The position numbers and the translations under genes were made by a program. Source: Nocardioides ochotonae (lineage in GTDB: Bacteria; Actinomycetota; Actinomycetes; Propionibacteriales; Nocardioidaceae). Taken from it: DNA of 64,000 bases. Of this stretch, positions 54,729 through 63,935 are shown in pieces. The first letter of the stretch is position 1, and every line of letters starts with the position of its first letter. The DNA lies in contig NZ_CP061769.1 in the NCBI RefSeq assembly GCF_011420305.2, positions 2,777,001 to 2,841,000 on the forward strand, given 5' to 3'. The notes under the pieces were generated by a model. It was not told the DNA's origin. It saw only the letters and a program-made list of their open reading frames with translations, and did no database searches.

Positions 54729-55967
54729 TCAGGGCAGCAGGTCGCGGACCACGGCGTCGGCCAGGAGCCGACCATGGCGGGTCAGCACCAGCCGCCCGGT
54801 GCCGGTCTCGAGCAGGCCGCGGGCCTGCAGGTCGGGGACCGCCGCCCGGCCGCCCGGGTCGAGCACCGCCGGGTCGAGGCCCTCGCGCAGCCGCAGCTCC
54901 AGCAGCACCCGTTCGACGTGCCGGTCCTGCGGCGCGAGGATCTCGCGCGCGTGCGCCGGGCTGCGGTCGGCGGCCAGCCGGTCGGCGTACGCCGCGGGGT
55001 GCTTGACGTTCCACCAGCGCACCCCACCGACGTGGGAGTGCGCCCCCGGCCCGACGCCCCACCAGTCCGCGCCGGTCCAGTAGAGCTCGTTGTGCCGGCA
55101 GCGCGCGGAGTCGTCCCCGGGCACGCCGCGGGCCCAGTTGGACACCTCGTACCAGCCGAGGCCGGCGGCGGCGAGCCGGTCGTCGGCGAGGACGTACTTG
55201 TCGGCGAGGTCGTCCTCGTCGGGCATCGCCAGCTCGCCGCGACGCACGCGGCGGGCCAGCGCGGTGCCGTCCTCGACGATGAGGGAGTACGCCGAGACAT
55301 GGTCGGGCGCGCAGGCCAGGGCGGCCTCGAGGGAGGTCTCCCAGTCGGCGAGCGTCTCCCCCGGCGTGCCGTAGATCAGGTCCAGGCTCACCTGCTCGAA
55401 GCCTGCGGCGCGGGCCCACTCCACCGCCGCCGGCACCCGGCGCGGGTCGTGGGTGCGGTCCAGCACCGCGAGCACCTCGGGCACGGCCGACTGCATGCCG
55501 AAGGAGATCCGGGTGAAGCCGGCGGCCCGCAGCTCGTCGAGGTCGCGCAGGGTGACCGAGTCGGGGTTGGCCTCGGTGGTGACCTCGGCGCCGGGCACCA
55601 GGCCGAAGTCGGCGTCGATGGCCTTCAGGATGCTGCCCAGGTCGGCGGGGCTCAGCAGGGTCGGCGTGCCGCCGCCGAGGAAGACCGTCTCGACCGGCAC
55701 CGTGCGGTCCCCGAGCACCCCGCGCGCCCGGCGTACCTCCGCGACGGCAGCCTGGGCGTAGGTCGCCCGCGAGGCGCCCGGCGCGGTCCCGACCGGCCCC
55801 AGCTCGGCGGCGGTGTAGGTGTTGAAGTCGCAGTAGCCGCAGCGCACCGTGCAGAACGGCACGTGCACGTAGAACCCGAACGGTCGCTCCCCCACCCCGG
55901 CGAGCGCGGAGGCGGGAAGGGATCCGTCCAGCGGGACGGGTTCCCCGTCGGGGAGCGCAGAAGGCAT
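54729..55967 (-). CDS. hemW: Haem chaperone HemW (radical SAM)
   Basis: 412 aa. Radical SAM motif CTVRCGYCDFNTYTA (CxxxCxxC plus the fourth Cys typical of HemW/HemN), VFLGGGTPTLLSPADL, EANPDSVTLRDLDELRAAGFTRISFGMQS, and the HemW C-terminal HNELYW motif with GVGPGAHS. Older annotation as oxygen-independent coproporphyrinogen oxidase is usually wrong for this branch; it transfers haem to respiratory proteins. ATG at 55967. In mycobacteria it lies near the hrcA group as well. Confidence 0.95.
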   Translation of the reverse strand: MPSALPDGEPVPLDGSLPASALAGVGERPFGFYVHVPFCTVRCGYCDFNTYTAAELGPVGTAPGASRATYAQAAVAEVRRARGVLGDRTVPVETVFLGGGTPTLLSPADLGSILKAIDADFGLVPGAEVTTEANPDSVTLRDLDELRAAGFTRISFGMQSAVPEVLAVLDRTHDPRRVPAAVEWARAAGFEQVSLDLIYGTPGETLADWETSLEAALACAPDHVSAYSLIVEDGTALARRVRRGELAMPDEDDLADKYVLADDRLAAAGLGWYEVSNWARGVPGDDSARCRHNELYWTGADWWGVGPGAHSHVGGVRWWNVKHPAAYADRLAADRSPAHAREILAPQDRHVERVLLELRLREGLDPAVLDPGGRAAVPDLQARGLLETGTGRLVLTRHGRLLADAVVRDLLP

Positions 55968-56016
55968 GCCCCGATTGTCCCACCGCAGCCTCCGACCGGC
56001 ACGTTGAGGACGGGGC

Positions 56017-59000
56017 TCACTGGAAGTCGCGGGAGCGGTGGCGGGCGCGGAGGGCGGCGCCGGCCTGGGGGTAGAGCTCCTCCAGGGGGCTGAGGCGGTC
56101 GGCGACCAGGTTGGTGACCCCGTCGGAGCGCTCGAGCATGCCGCGGATCACCATGCCCGCGGCCGACATCGCGGTGCGGCGGTGGCGCCGCCACAGCCCC
56201 GCGCTGCAGATCACGTTGAGCATGCCGGTCTCGTCCTCGAGGTTGAGGAACGTCGTGCCGCCCGCGGTCCCCGGCCGCTGGCGGTGCACGACCAGCCCGG
56301 CGACGGTGACCCGGCGGCCCGGCTCGGCGCTGCGCAGGTCGGCCACCGAGAGCAGGCCGGCACGGCGCAGGTGCTCGCGCAGGTGGGTGAACGGGTGCCC
56401 GCCGGGGGTGATGCCGGTGGCCCACAGGTCGGCCATCGTGGTCTCCACCGCGTCCATCTCGGGCAGCATCGGCGCCGGCGCCGCCACCCGCAGCCCCTCG
56501 AGCTGGTCGGGCGACTCGGTCCACCCGGCGTTCCACAGCGCCTGGCGCCGGCTCAGCCCGCTGTCGTCGAAGACGCCCGCGGTGGCCAGCGCCTCGAGCT
56601 GGCGGGTGTCGAGCCGGGCCCGGCGCGAGAGGTCGGCCTGGTCGGTGAAGGGCCGCTCGGCGCGCGCCGCGACGATCCGCTCCGCGACGTCGGCGCCGAT
56701 CCCGCGCACCGAGTCCAGCCCCAGCCGGACGGCGTACGCCGTGTCGCGGCGGTGCCCGGGAGTCGGGTCGGGCGTCCCCGGGACCCACTCGGTGCGGCGC
56801 TGGTCGTGCAGGCAGGAGTCCGGCCCGACCGCGCCCGGTGCGGCACCGGGCCGCAGCTCGAGGTCGGCGCGCGCCGCGGAGCGCACCAGGTCGGGGCGCA
56901 GCACCTCCACCCCGTGGCGCCGGGCGTCCCCGGTGAGCGACTGCGGGGAGTAGAAGCCCATCGGCTGGGCGCGCATCAGCGCGGCGAGGAAGGCCGCGGG
57001 GTAGTGCAGCTTGAACCACGAGCTGGCGTAGACGAGCTTGGCGAAGGAGAGCGCGTGGCTCTCGGCGAAGCCGAAGTTGGCGAAGGAGAGGATCTTGACG
57101 TAGATCGCCTCCGCGTCCTCGCCGGTGATGCCCTTGGCCGCCATCCCGGCGAAGAGCTTCTCCTTGATCGACTCGATCCTCTCGATGCCGCGCTTGGAGC
57201 CCATCGCCCGGCGCAGCAGGTCGGCCTCGTCGGGGGTGCAGTCGCCGAGCGTGCGGGCCATGTCCATCAGCTGCTCCTGGAACAGTGGCACCCCCTTGGT
57301 GCGCTCCAGCACCGGCACCAGCGAGGCGTGCGGGTAGTCGACCGGCTCACGGCCGGTGGCCCGGCGGATGTAGGGGTGCACCGCGCCACCCTGGATCGGG
57401 CCCGGGCGGATCAGCGCGATCTCGATCGCCAGGTCGTAGAACTCCCGCGGCCGCAACCGGGGCAGGGTGCCGATCTGCGCGCGGCTCTCCACCTGGAAGA
57501 CCCCGACGGAGTCGCCGCGGCACAACATGTCGTAGACCGCCGGCTCCTCCTTGGGGATCGTCGCGAGCTCCCAGCGCTCGCCCAGGTGGTCGCCGACGAT
57601 GCGCATCATGTGGTCCAGCGCGCCGAGCATGCCGAGCCCGAGCAGGTCGAACTTGACCAGGCCCATGTATTCGCAGGAGTCCTTGTCCCACTGCAGCACG
57701 GTGCGCTTGTCCATCCGGGCCCGCTCGATCGGGCAGACCTCGCCGATCGGCCGCTCGGTGAGCACCATGCCGCCGGAGTGGATGCCGAGGTGGCGCGGCG
57801 CCCCGAGCAGCTGCTCGGCCAGCGCCACCACCGCGGCGGGGATCTCGTGCTCGCCGTCCTCCCCGCTCCCCCGGTCGCCGTCCCGGGGCGGGACCTCGAT
57901 CCGGCTCCAGCTGGTGATCTGCTTGGACCAGGCGTCCTGCTGGCCCGGCGAGTGCCCGAGCGCCTTGGCGGCGTCGCGGACCGCCATCTTGGGGCGGTAG
58001 CCGATGACGTTGGCGACCTGGGCGGCGTTGCGCCGGCCGTAGGTCTCATAGACCCACTGGATCACCTCCTCGCGCCGGTCGGAGTCGAAGTCGACGTCGA
58101 TGTCGGGCTCCTCGTCGCGGTGCTCGGAGATGAAGCGCTCGAAGGGCAGCCGGTAGTAGACCGGGTCGATCGCGGTGATCCCGAGCGCGAAGCAGACCGC
58201 GGAGGCGGCCGCCGAGCCCCGGCCCTGGCACAGGATCCCCTGGGAGCGCGCGAACGCGACGATGTCGTGGACGATCACGAAGTAGCCCGCGAAGTCCTTG
58301 CGCTCGATCACCTCCAGCTCGTGATCGACCTTGAGTCGGGCATCGTGCTCCAGCGGCGTCCCGGCGTAGCGCTGCGCGAACCCGCGCTCGGTGAGCTCGC
58401 GCAACCAGCTGATCGGGGTGTGCCCGGGCGGGATGTGCTGCTTCGGCAGCCGCGGGCTGGCCTTCTGCAGGTCGAAGGCGAGCTCGTCGGCCAGCTCCAC
58501 CGAGCGCCGGACCACGCCGGGGTGGCGGGCGTAGCGGCGCGCCATCTCCTCACCCGTGCGCAGGCAGGCCGTCCCGGCCGGCGGCAGCCAGCCGGCCAGC
58601 TCGCCGAGGCTGCGCCGGGCCCGGATCGCGGCCATCGCGCCGGCCAGCCGATGCCCCTCGGGGCGGGCGTGGTGGACGTTGTTGGTCGCCACGCACGGCA
58701 GCCCCCGCTCGCGCGCGATGGCGGCCAGCAGGTCGTCGTGGGCGCTGTCGAGCGGCAGCCCGTGGTCGGTCAGCTCGACCACGACGTGCTCGCGACCGAA
58801 GAGGTCGACGAGGCGGTCCAGCTGTGCCGCCGCCGTCCGCGGGTCGGGTGTCGGACCCGCCAGCGCCTGGCGCACGGCGCCCTTGCGGCACCCGGTCAGC
58901 ACCAGCCAGTGGCCGCGGCCGCGCTCGGCGAGCTCCTCGAGGTCGTAGTCGGGGCGGCCCTTCTCGTCGCCGCGCAGCTGGGCCTCGGTGATCGCCGCGG

Positions 59001-59463
59001 CCAGCCGGTGGTAGCCCTCCACACCGCGGGCGAGCACCAGCAGGTGGGTGCCCTCCGGGTCGGCCACGCCCAGCTGGGGCCGGGTCAGTCCGAGGGAGAG
59101 CTCGGCGCCGTGGACCGTGCGCAGGTCATGGCCGTCCCCGCGCGCGTGCAGCTGGGCGGCCTCGGCGAACAGCGGCGCGCCGTAGAACCCGTCGTGGTCG
59201 GTGATCGCCAGCCCGTGCAGGCCGAGCCGCAGCGCCTCGCGCACCAGCTGGTCGGGGGTGCTCGCCCCGTCGAGGAAGCTGTAGCTGCTGTGGCAGTGCA
59301 GCTCGGCGTACGGCGTGGCGACGACGTCGGGGCGCGGCACCTCGCCGGTGCTCGCCCGCTGCCGGCGACGCGACACCGGGGCGTCATCCTGCCCGGCGCG
59401 GGCCCGCCCGGAGAGCCGGCGCTCGAGCTCGCCCCACGGCATCTGCGGGTTGTTCCAGCCCAT
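56017..59463 (-). CDS. dnaE2: Error-prone DNA polymerase DnaE2 (ImuC)
   Basis: 1148 aa. C-family polymerase that performs mutagenic translesion synthesis with ImuA' and ImuB. PHP domain at the N-terminus (ELHCHSSYSFLDGAS), palm with EPDIDVDFDSDRREEVIQW, GYRPKMAVRDAAKALG, GSKRGIERIESIKEKLFAGMAAKG, finger and helix-hairpin-helix region (AYAVRLGLDSVRGIGADVAERI), and a C-terminal OB fold (VTVAGLVVHRQRPGTAGGTTFLNLEDETGMLNVI). The first residues MGWNNPQMPWGELERRLSG are a DnaE2 hallmark. ATG at 59463, 28 bp past imuB. SOS-controlled through the promoter at 61754. Confidence 0.97.
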   Translation of the reverse strand: MGWNNPQMPWGELERRLSGRARAGQDDAPVSRRRQRASTGEVPRPDVVATPYAELHCHSSYSFLDGASTPDQLVREALRLGLHGLAITDHDGFYGAPLFAEAAQLHARGDGHDLRTVHGAELSLGLTRPQLGVADPEGTHLLVLARGVEGYHRLAAAITEAQLRGDEKGRPDYDLEELAERGRGHWLVLTGCRKGAVRQALAGPTPDPRTAAAQLDRLVDLFGREHVVVELTDHGLPLDSAHDDLLAAIARERGLPCVATNNVHHARPEGHRLAGAMAAIRARRSLGELAGWLPPAGTACLRTGEEMARRYARHPGVVRRSVELADELAFDLQKASPRLPKQHIPPGHTPISWLRELTERGFAQRYAGTPLEHDARLKVDHELEVIERKDFAGYFVIVHDIVAFARSQGILCQGRGSAAASAVCFALGITAIDPVYYRLPFERFISEHRDEEPDIDVDFDSDRREEVIQWVYETYGRRNAAQVANVIGYRPKMAVRDAAKALGHSPGQQDAWSKQITSWSRIEVPPRDGDRGSGEDGEHEIPAAVVALAEQLLGAPRHLGIHSGGMVLTERPIGEVCPIERARMDKRTVLQWDKDSCEYMGLVKFDLLGLGMLGALDHMMRIVGDHLGERWELATIPKEEPAVYDMLCRGDSVGVFQVESRAQIGTLPRLRPREFYDLAIEIALIRPGPIQGGAVHPYIRRATGREPVDYPHASLVPVLERTKGVPLFQEQLMDMARTLGDCTPDEADLLRRAMGSKRGIERIESIKEKLFAGMAAKGITGEDAEAIYVKILSFANFGFAESHALSFAKLVYASSWFKLHYPAAFLAALMRAQPMGFYSPQSLTGDARRHGVEVLRPDLVRSAARADLELRPGAAPGAVGPDSCLHDQRRTEWVPGTPDPTPGHRRDTAYAVRLGLDSVRGIGADVAERIVAARAERPFTDQADLSRRARLDTRQLEALATAGVFDDSGLSRRQALWNAGWTESPDQLEGLRVAAPAPMLPEMDAVETTMADLWATGITPGGHPFTHLREHLRRAGLLSVADLRSAEPGRRVTVAGLVVHRQRPGTAGGTTFLNLEDETGMLNVICSAGLWRRHRRTAMSAAGMVIRGMLERSDGVTNLVADRLSPLEELYPQAGAALRARHRSRDFQ

Positions 59464-59491
59464 CAGTTCCCGCCCATCAGAGTCGGCGCCA

Positions 59492-61057
59492 TCAGTCGTA
59501 CGCCGCCTCGGTGCACCAGGTGTCCCCGGCGCTGTCGTAGGTGAGCAGCCACGCCCGGCCGTCGACGCCCACCAGCTGGAAGCGGGCGATCCGGCGCGGC
59601 GCGACGCCCGGAGGCGTCTCCCACCACAGCTCCTCCACCGGCCACGGACCGGTCCAGGCGGCGACCTGCTGCCAGCCGTCGGCGGGCCCGGGACGGAACT
59701 GCGCCGGCGCACCGCTGATCGCACCCCGCTCGTCGACGACCACGACCGTGCCGTCGGCGGCGAGCACCCGGGCCTCCCAGGGGGTGCTGAGCACCCGGGC
59801 CGGGGCCGGCGGCGGGATGCTGCCCGGCCAGGGCAGCTCGCGGGGACGCAGGTCGGTCGCCCGCTCCCCCCACGGCACCAGGCGCTGCCGCTCGCCCGGC
59901 GCGCGCCCGCCCTGGAGCACCGGCGCCACCACCGCCTCGTGGCCGAGCATGCCCTGGACCCGCGCGATGCCGCGCTCGACCCGCTCGTCGGTGCCGCCCC
60001 ACAGCCCGTCGGCGTGCACCGAGTCGGGCACCGCGGTCTCCGGCACCAGCCGGACCAGCTCCACCGGCGCGTGCACCGCGCCGCCACGGAACCCGCCCTG
60101 GAGCTGCCAGTGCAGCCGGTCGACGAGGTCGGAGGCACTGAACCAGCGCGGGTGCAGCCAGGTGCGCGAGGAGACGACCGTGCCCTCGCACTCGACCTCC
60201 ACCCGCACCTCGGTGCAGGCCAGGTTGCGCGCGGCGAGGGAGGCGACGAACTCCTCGGCCGTGCGGCGGGCGCTGAAGCAGACCGTCTCGGCGGAGTCCA
60301 GCGGCGGCTCGAAGCCGATCTCGCGGACCAGGTCGGGAGGCGGGGTGCGCGGGGCGAGCAGGGTGTGGTCGGCACCGAGCACCACCTGCTGCACCCAGGC
60401 GGTGCGCGCGCCGAACCGGGCGCGCACGTCGGCCGGCGGCAGACCCGCCAGGGCGCCGAGCGTGCGCAGGCCGAGGCGGCGCAGCAGCCCGACCGCCTCG
60501 GGGTCCTCGAGCACCTCCACCGGCAGGTCGCCGAGGAACGCCGCGGACTCCCCGACCGGCACCACGGTGCTCTCCTGGGGGCGGGCGTGGCGCGCGGCCT
60601 GCTCGGCGGTGAAGAGCTCGTCGGCCACCCCGGCGCGACAGTCCCACACCCCCAGCGCCACCAGTCGCTCGGCGAAGACCGCGGCCGCCTCGGCCTCGCC
60701 GCCGTAGTAGCGCCCCGGCGAGCGCAGCGCGACCAGTCCCGGGCGCAACGGCGCCACCCCGGGCTGGAGCTCCTCCAGGGCGGCCAGCACGTCCTCGAAG
60801 GAGCGGGCGTCGCGGTCGGGGTTCGCGCCCAGCACCAGCAGCTCGGGACAGCGCGACTGCGCGTCGCGCCGGCGCATCCCGCGGCGTACGCCGAAGCTCC
60901 GCGCGGCGCCGTTGCAGGCGTGCACGGTGTTGGCGACGAAGACCGCGGCCGGCAGGTGGGCGGGCAGCCCCTCCTCCGCCAGCGCGGCCACCACCGGCCA
61001 GTCGGGGCACCACAGCACCAGCACCCGGGTGCGCGGGCGGGTCGTCGTCGCGGCCAT
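59492..61057 (-). CDS. imuB: ImuB, catalytically inactive Y-family polymerase-like mutasome hub
   Basis: 521 aa. Y-family fold, but the metal-binding Asp positions are replaced (VLWCPDWPVVAAL), as in ImuB of mycobacteria, which is not a polymerase and instead links ImuA', DnaE2 and the beta clamp. The helix-hairpin-helix (GLRTLGALAGLPPADVRARFG) and little finger are recognisable. At the clamp-motif position of mycobacterial ImuB (QxxLWG) I read HADGLWGG, without the Gln. ATG at 61057 overlaps the ImuA' stop by one base (TGATG). A shadow frame gives a false 516-aa call in the same region. Confidence 0.93.
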   Translation of the reverse strand: MAATTTRPRTRVLVLWCPDWPVVAALAEEGLPAHLPAAVFVANTVHACNGAARSFGVRRGMRRRDAQSRCPELLVLGANPDRDARSFEDVLAALEELQPGVAPLRPGLVALRSPGRYYGGEAEAAAVFAERLVALGVWDCRAGVADELFTAEQAARHARPQESTVVPVGESAAFLGDLPVEVLEDPEAVGLLRRLGLRTLGALAGLPPADVRARFGARTAWVQQVVLGADHTLLAPRTPPPDLVREIGFEPPLDSAETVCFSARRTAEEFVASLAARNLACTEVRVEVECEGTVVSSRTWLHPRWFSASDLVDRLHWQLQGGFRGGAVHAPVELVRLVPETAVPDSVHADGLWGGTDERVERGIARVQGMLGHEAVVAPVLQGGRAPGERQRLVPWGERATDLRPRELPWPGSIPPPAPARVLSTPWEARVLAADGTVVVVDERGAISGAPAQFRPGPADGWQQVAAWTGPWPVEELWWETPPGVAPRRIARFQLVGVDGRAWLLTYDSAGDTWCTEAAYD

Positions 61058-61743
61058 CAGCCGGCCTCCCGCACGGCGGCCACCTCGGCGGCGGGCGCGA
61101 GCCCCGGCTCGCCGCGTCGTACGACGCCGTCCGGCGCCGGGAACCACAGCGGGGTGCGCTTCGCAGGCGCGGCGCCGCGCTGCACCGTGACCACCAGGCG
61201 ACGCGAGCGCAGGTGGCCGGTGCCGGCGCCGACGCCTGACCAGCGCGGCTGCTCCACCGAGAGCCGGGCCTCGCTGCGCGGCCACGGCCCGCACGACACC
61301 AGCACCGACCCGCGCGTGCGCAGCCGCGCGGACAGGGTCGAGGCGGCGTGCTCGGAGACCCGGGCGGGCGGACGGACCACCACGACCTGCACGACGTCGA
61401 CCAGCGCGGCGGTGACCTCCAGCCACAGCGTGCCGGGGTCGGGGACCAGGATCGTGCGCTCCAGCACCACCCCGAGCTCGGCGGCCGCCTCGACCCCGAG
61501 GTCGGGCATCCCCAGGACCGCGCTCCAGCCGCCCGCGGCCGAGGGACCGGCCATCAGCGCGAGCGCCAGGAGGGTGCTGTCGACCTCGTAGGTCCCGCCC
61601 GCGCGCAGCTGGAGCACCCCGGCGAGGGCCGGGTGGGAGTCGAGTGCCCGGCGGGGCACGCCGTCGCTCATCCGCTGCATGCGCTCGCGCAGGCGGCGGA
61701 TCTCGTCGGCCGCGGCGGCCGGGGAGGAGACGGAGATGACCAC
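61057..61743 (-). CDS. imuA': ImuA' accessory mutasome protein
   Basis: About 228 aa. RecA/SulA-like fold without a proper Walker A; AADEIRRLRERMQRMSDGVPRRALDSHPALAGVLQLRAGGTYEVDSTLLALALMAGPS is the family N-terminus. First gene of imuA'-imuB-dnaE2, the SOS-induced mutagenesis cassette. Start is uncertain: GTG at 61743 is preferred because predicted transcription begins there (leaderless), while the ATG at 61761 lies inside the LexA box between -35 and -10. Confidence 0.88.
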   Translation of the reverse strand: MVISVSSPAAAADEIRRLRERMQRMSDGVPRRALDSHPALAGVLQLRAGGTYEVDSTLLALALMAGPSAAGGWSAVLGMPDLGVEAAAELGVVLERTILVPDPGTLWLEVTAALVDVVQVVVVRPPARVSEHAASTLSARLRTRGSVLVSCGPWPRSEARLSVEQPRWSGVGAGTGHLRSRRLVVTVQRGAAPAKRTPLWFPAPDGVVRRGEPGLAPAAEVAAVREAG

Positions 61744-61780
61744 CTCCCCATCATCGAACATATGTTCGAGATGGTCAACC
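61741..61780 (-). promoter_or_regulatory. imuA' promoter with LexA (SOS) box
   Basis: TCGAACATATGTTCGA at 61754-61769 is a perfect 16-base palindrome matching the actinobacterial SOS box CGAACN4GTTCG. On the minus strand it lies between TTGACC (-35) and GATGAT (-10), 17 bases apart. LexA would block polymerase directly. The transcript would begin near the GTG at 61743. Confidence 0.9.
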
Positions 61781-61860
61781 CCGAGAGAGGAGCGGGTCGT
61801 CTGCTCTTCGTCACCACGGGGCGGCCGGTCACCTCCAGCGTGCCACACGCCCCCGACAGG

Positions 61861-61898
61861 CACCACCGCCCGCCCGGAGGACCGGGCGGGCCGTGGTG
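61861..61898 (-). terminator. Terminator of the acyl-CoA synthetase gene
   Basis: A 9-bp inner stem (61869-61877 with 61882-61890, loop AGGA) and a 6-bp outer stem (CACCAC with GTGGTG) separated by a two-base internal loop, 43 bases past the synthetase stop and before imuA'. Confidence 0.7.
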
Positions 61899-61940
61899 TC
61901 GGGCGAGCAGATCGGAGGGAGCGTGCCGATCGACCGGGGA

Positions 61941-63764
61941 TCAGCCGTAGAAGGAGGCGATCCGATCGGCGTTGTTCTGCGCGACCACGTTGCGCTTGAC
62001 CTTCAGCGACGGGGTGAGCTCACCGGACTCGATGCTGAGGTCGTGGTCGAGGATCTCCCACTTCTTGATGGTCTCCCAGCGGTTGAGGCGGGTGTTGAGC
62101 TCCTCGACGTACCCGCCGATCATCGTGTGGACCGCCTCGGAGCGGACGATGTCGGTGTAGGAGGCGCCGGGCATGTCGTTCTCGTGCGCCCAGGCCGCCA
62201 TCGCGTCGGGGTCCAGGGTGATCAGCGCGACCACGAAGTGCCGCTCGTCGCCGAAGACCATGAACTGGCTGACGTAGGGGCACAGCGCCTTGAACTTCGA
62301 CTCGATCGCGGACGGCGCGATGTACTTGCCACCCGAGGTCTTGAAGAGATCCTTGATCCGCCCGGTGATGGTCAAGAAGCCGTCCTCGTCGAGGCTGCCC
62401 TTGTCGCCGGTGCGCAGCCAGCCGTCCTCGGTGAACGCCTGGGCGCTCTCCTCGGGGAGGTTGTGGTAGCCCGCCATCACGTGCGGGCCGCGCAGCTGGA
62501 CCTCGTCGTTCTCGCCGATGCGGATCTCCGAGCCCGGCAGGGCCGGGCCGACGGTGCCGATCTTGTAGTCCTGGGGGTGGTTGACGGCCGCGCCGGCGGC
62601 GTTCTCGGTCATGCCGTAGCCCTCGAGGATGAGAATGCCGGCGGCGTGGAACCACTCCGCGATCTCGGGGTTGAGGGCCGCGGAGCCGGAGATGAAGAAG
62701 CGGACCCGTCCGCCGAAGCGCTCGCGGACCTTGCTGAAGACCAGCTTGTCGAAGACCTTGTGCTGCAGGCCGAGGACGAACGGCACCGACTTGCCCTCGC
62801 GCTTGAGCCGGTCGACCTGGTTGCCGACGGCGAACGCCTTGAGGAAGATCTTCTCCTTCAGCCCGCCCTCGGCGGCCTGCATGGTGACGATCTTGCCGTG
62901 GGCCTTCTCGAAGATGCGCGGGGCGGCGCCCATGAACGTCGGCTTCACGACCGCGAGGTTGTCGACGATGCGGTCGATGCGACCGTCGATGGCGGTGGCG
63001 TAGCCGCAGGCCAGCTGGGCGGCGAGCAGGACCTTGCCGAACGCGTGCGCCATCGGCAGCCACAGGAACTGCAGGTCGCTCTCGTGCAGGATGTCCTGGG
63101 CCTCGATGGCCGCGCCCTGGTAGACCCAGGAGCGGTGCAGCAGACGCACGCCCTTGGAGCGCCCGGTCGTGCCGGAGGTGTACATCAGCATCGCGAGCTG
63201 GTCGGGGGCGATCGACTTGGCGACGTCCTCGACGGCGGTCGGGTGCTCGGCGAGGTGGGCGCGTCCGAGGCCGGCCAGGTCGGCGAGGGAGAGCACCCAG
63301 TCGCTGTCGCCCTCCCCGTCGAAGAGGACGACCTTCTCGACCGTGGGGATGTCGGCACGGTGCGCCTGGAGCTTGCCGAGCTGCTCGGCGTCCTCGGCGA
63401 AGACGATCCGGCTCTCGGAGTCGCTGAGGATGTAGGCGACGTCGTCGGCGTTGGTGCTGGGGTAGACGGTCGTGGTCGCACCCCCGGCGCACATCACCGC
63501 GAGGTCCGCCAGGATCCACTCGTAGCGGGTGCCGGAGGCGATGCCCACGCGCTGCTCGGGCTCCAGCCCGAGCGCCAGCAGGCCGGCGGCGAGCTCACGG
63601 ACCTGCTCGCCGGTACGGCGCCAGGTCACCGACTCCCAGGTGTCGTCGGGAAGCGGGTAGCGGAACGCCTCCGCGTCGGGCGACTTGGCGACCCGGTCGA
63701 GGAACTGGACGGCGATGTTCGGGGCGAGGTGGTCGACGAAGGTCGGATCGTGATTCGCGGGCAT
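61941..63764 (-). CDS. Long-chain fatty-acid--CoA ligase (AMP-forming, FadD15-like)
   Basis: 607 aa. Activates fatty acids through an acyl-adenylate. P-loop MLMYTSGTTGRSKGVRLLH, FFISGSAALNPEIAEWF, ILEGYGMTENAAGAAVNH (A5), GWLRTGDKGSLDEDGF and GRIKDLFKTSGGKYIAPSAIESK. Large insert with FMGAAPRIFEKAHGKI is typical of the long-chain ACSL/FadD15 group. ATG at 63764 has AGGAG five bases before it; the open frame begins ten codons earlier. May use the same fatty acids as the tms genes, but there is no direct link. Confidence 0.94.
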   Translation of the reverse strand: MPANHDPTFVDHLAPNIAVQFLDRVAKSPDAEAFRYPLPDDTWESVTWRRTGEQVRELAAGLLALGLEPEQRVGIASGTRYEWILADLAVMCAGGATTTVYPSTNADDVAYILSDSESRIVFAEDAEQLGKLQAHRADIPTVEKVVLFDGEGDSDWVLSLADLAGLGRAHLAEHPTAVEDVAKSIAPDQLAMLMYTSGTTGRSKGVRLLHRSWVYQGAAIEAQDILHESDLQFLWLPMAHAFGKVLLAAQLACGYATAIDGRIDRIVDNLAVVKPTFMGAAPRIFEKAHGKIVTMQAAEGGLKEKIFLKAFAVGNQVDRLKREGKSVPFVLGLQHKVFDKLVFSKVRERFGGRVRFFISGSAALNPEIAEWFHAAGILILEGYGMTENAAGAAVNHPQDYKIGTVGPALPGSEIRIGENDEVQLRGPHVMAGYHNLPEESAQAFTEDGWLRTGDKGSLDEDGFLTITGRIKDLFKTSGGKYIAPSAIESKFKALCPYVSQFMVFGDERHFVVALITLDPDAMAAWAHENDMPGASYTDIVRSEAVHTMIGGYVEELNTRLNRWETIKKWEILDHDLSIESGELTPSLKVKRNVVAQNNADRIASFYG

Positions 63765-63935
63765 GTCACTCCTGGCAGTGGACAGGGAAGGCAACGACAG
63801 CGGCCGTCGACCCTCCCGCGAGGCGATGGGTGCCTGTAACCTACGTCACCTTCTGACTCGCGGGTAACCCGAATCACAGAAACCGGATCGATGGATCCGG
63901 ACACGTCCGCGCTGCCGGCGCCGCCGGCTCCGACC

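Noticed and set aside
56038-59544. 1168-residue rightward frame
   Set aside because: Antisense to dnaE2, which has clear polymerase motifs.
59463-61013. 516-residue leftward frame over imuB
   Set aside because: Shifted frame of imuB without protein features.
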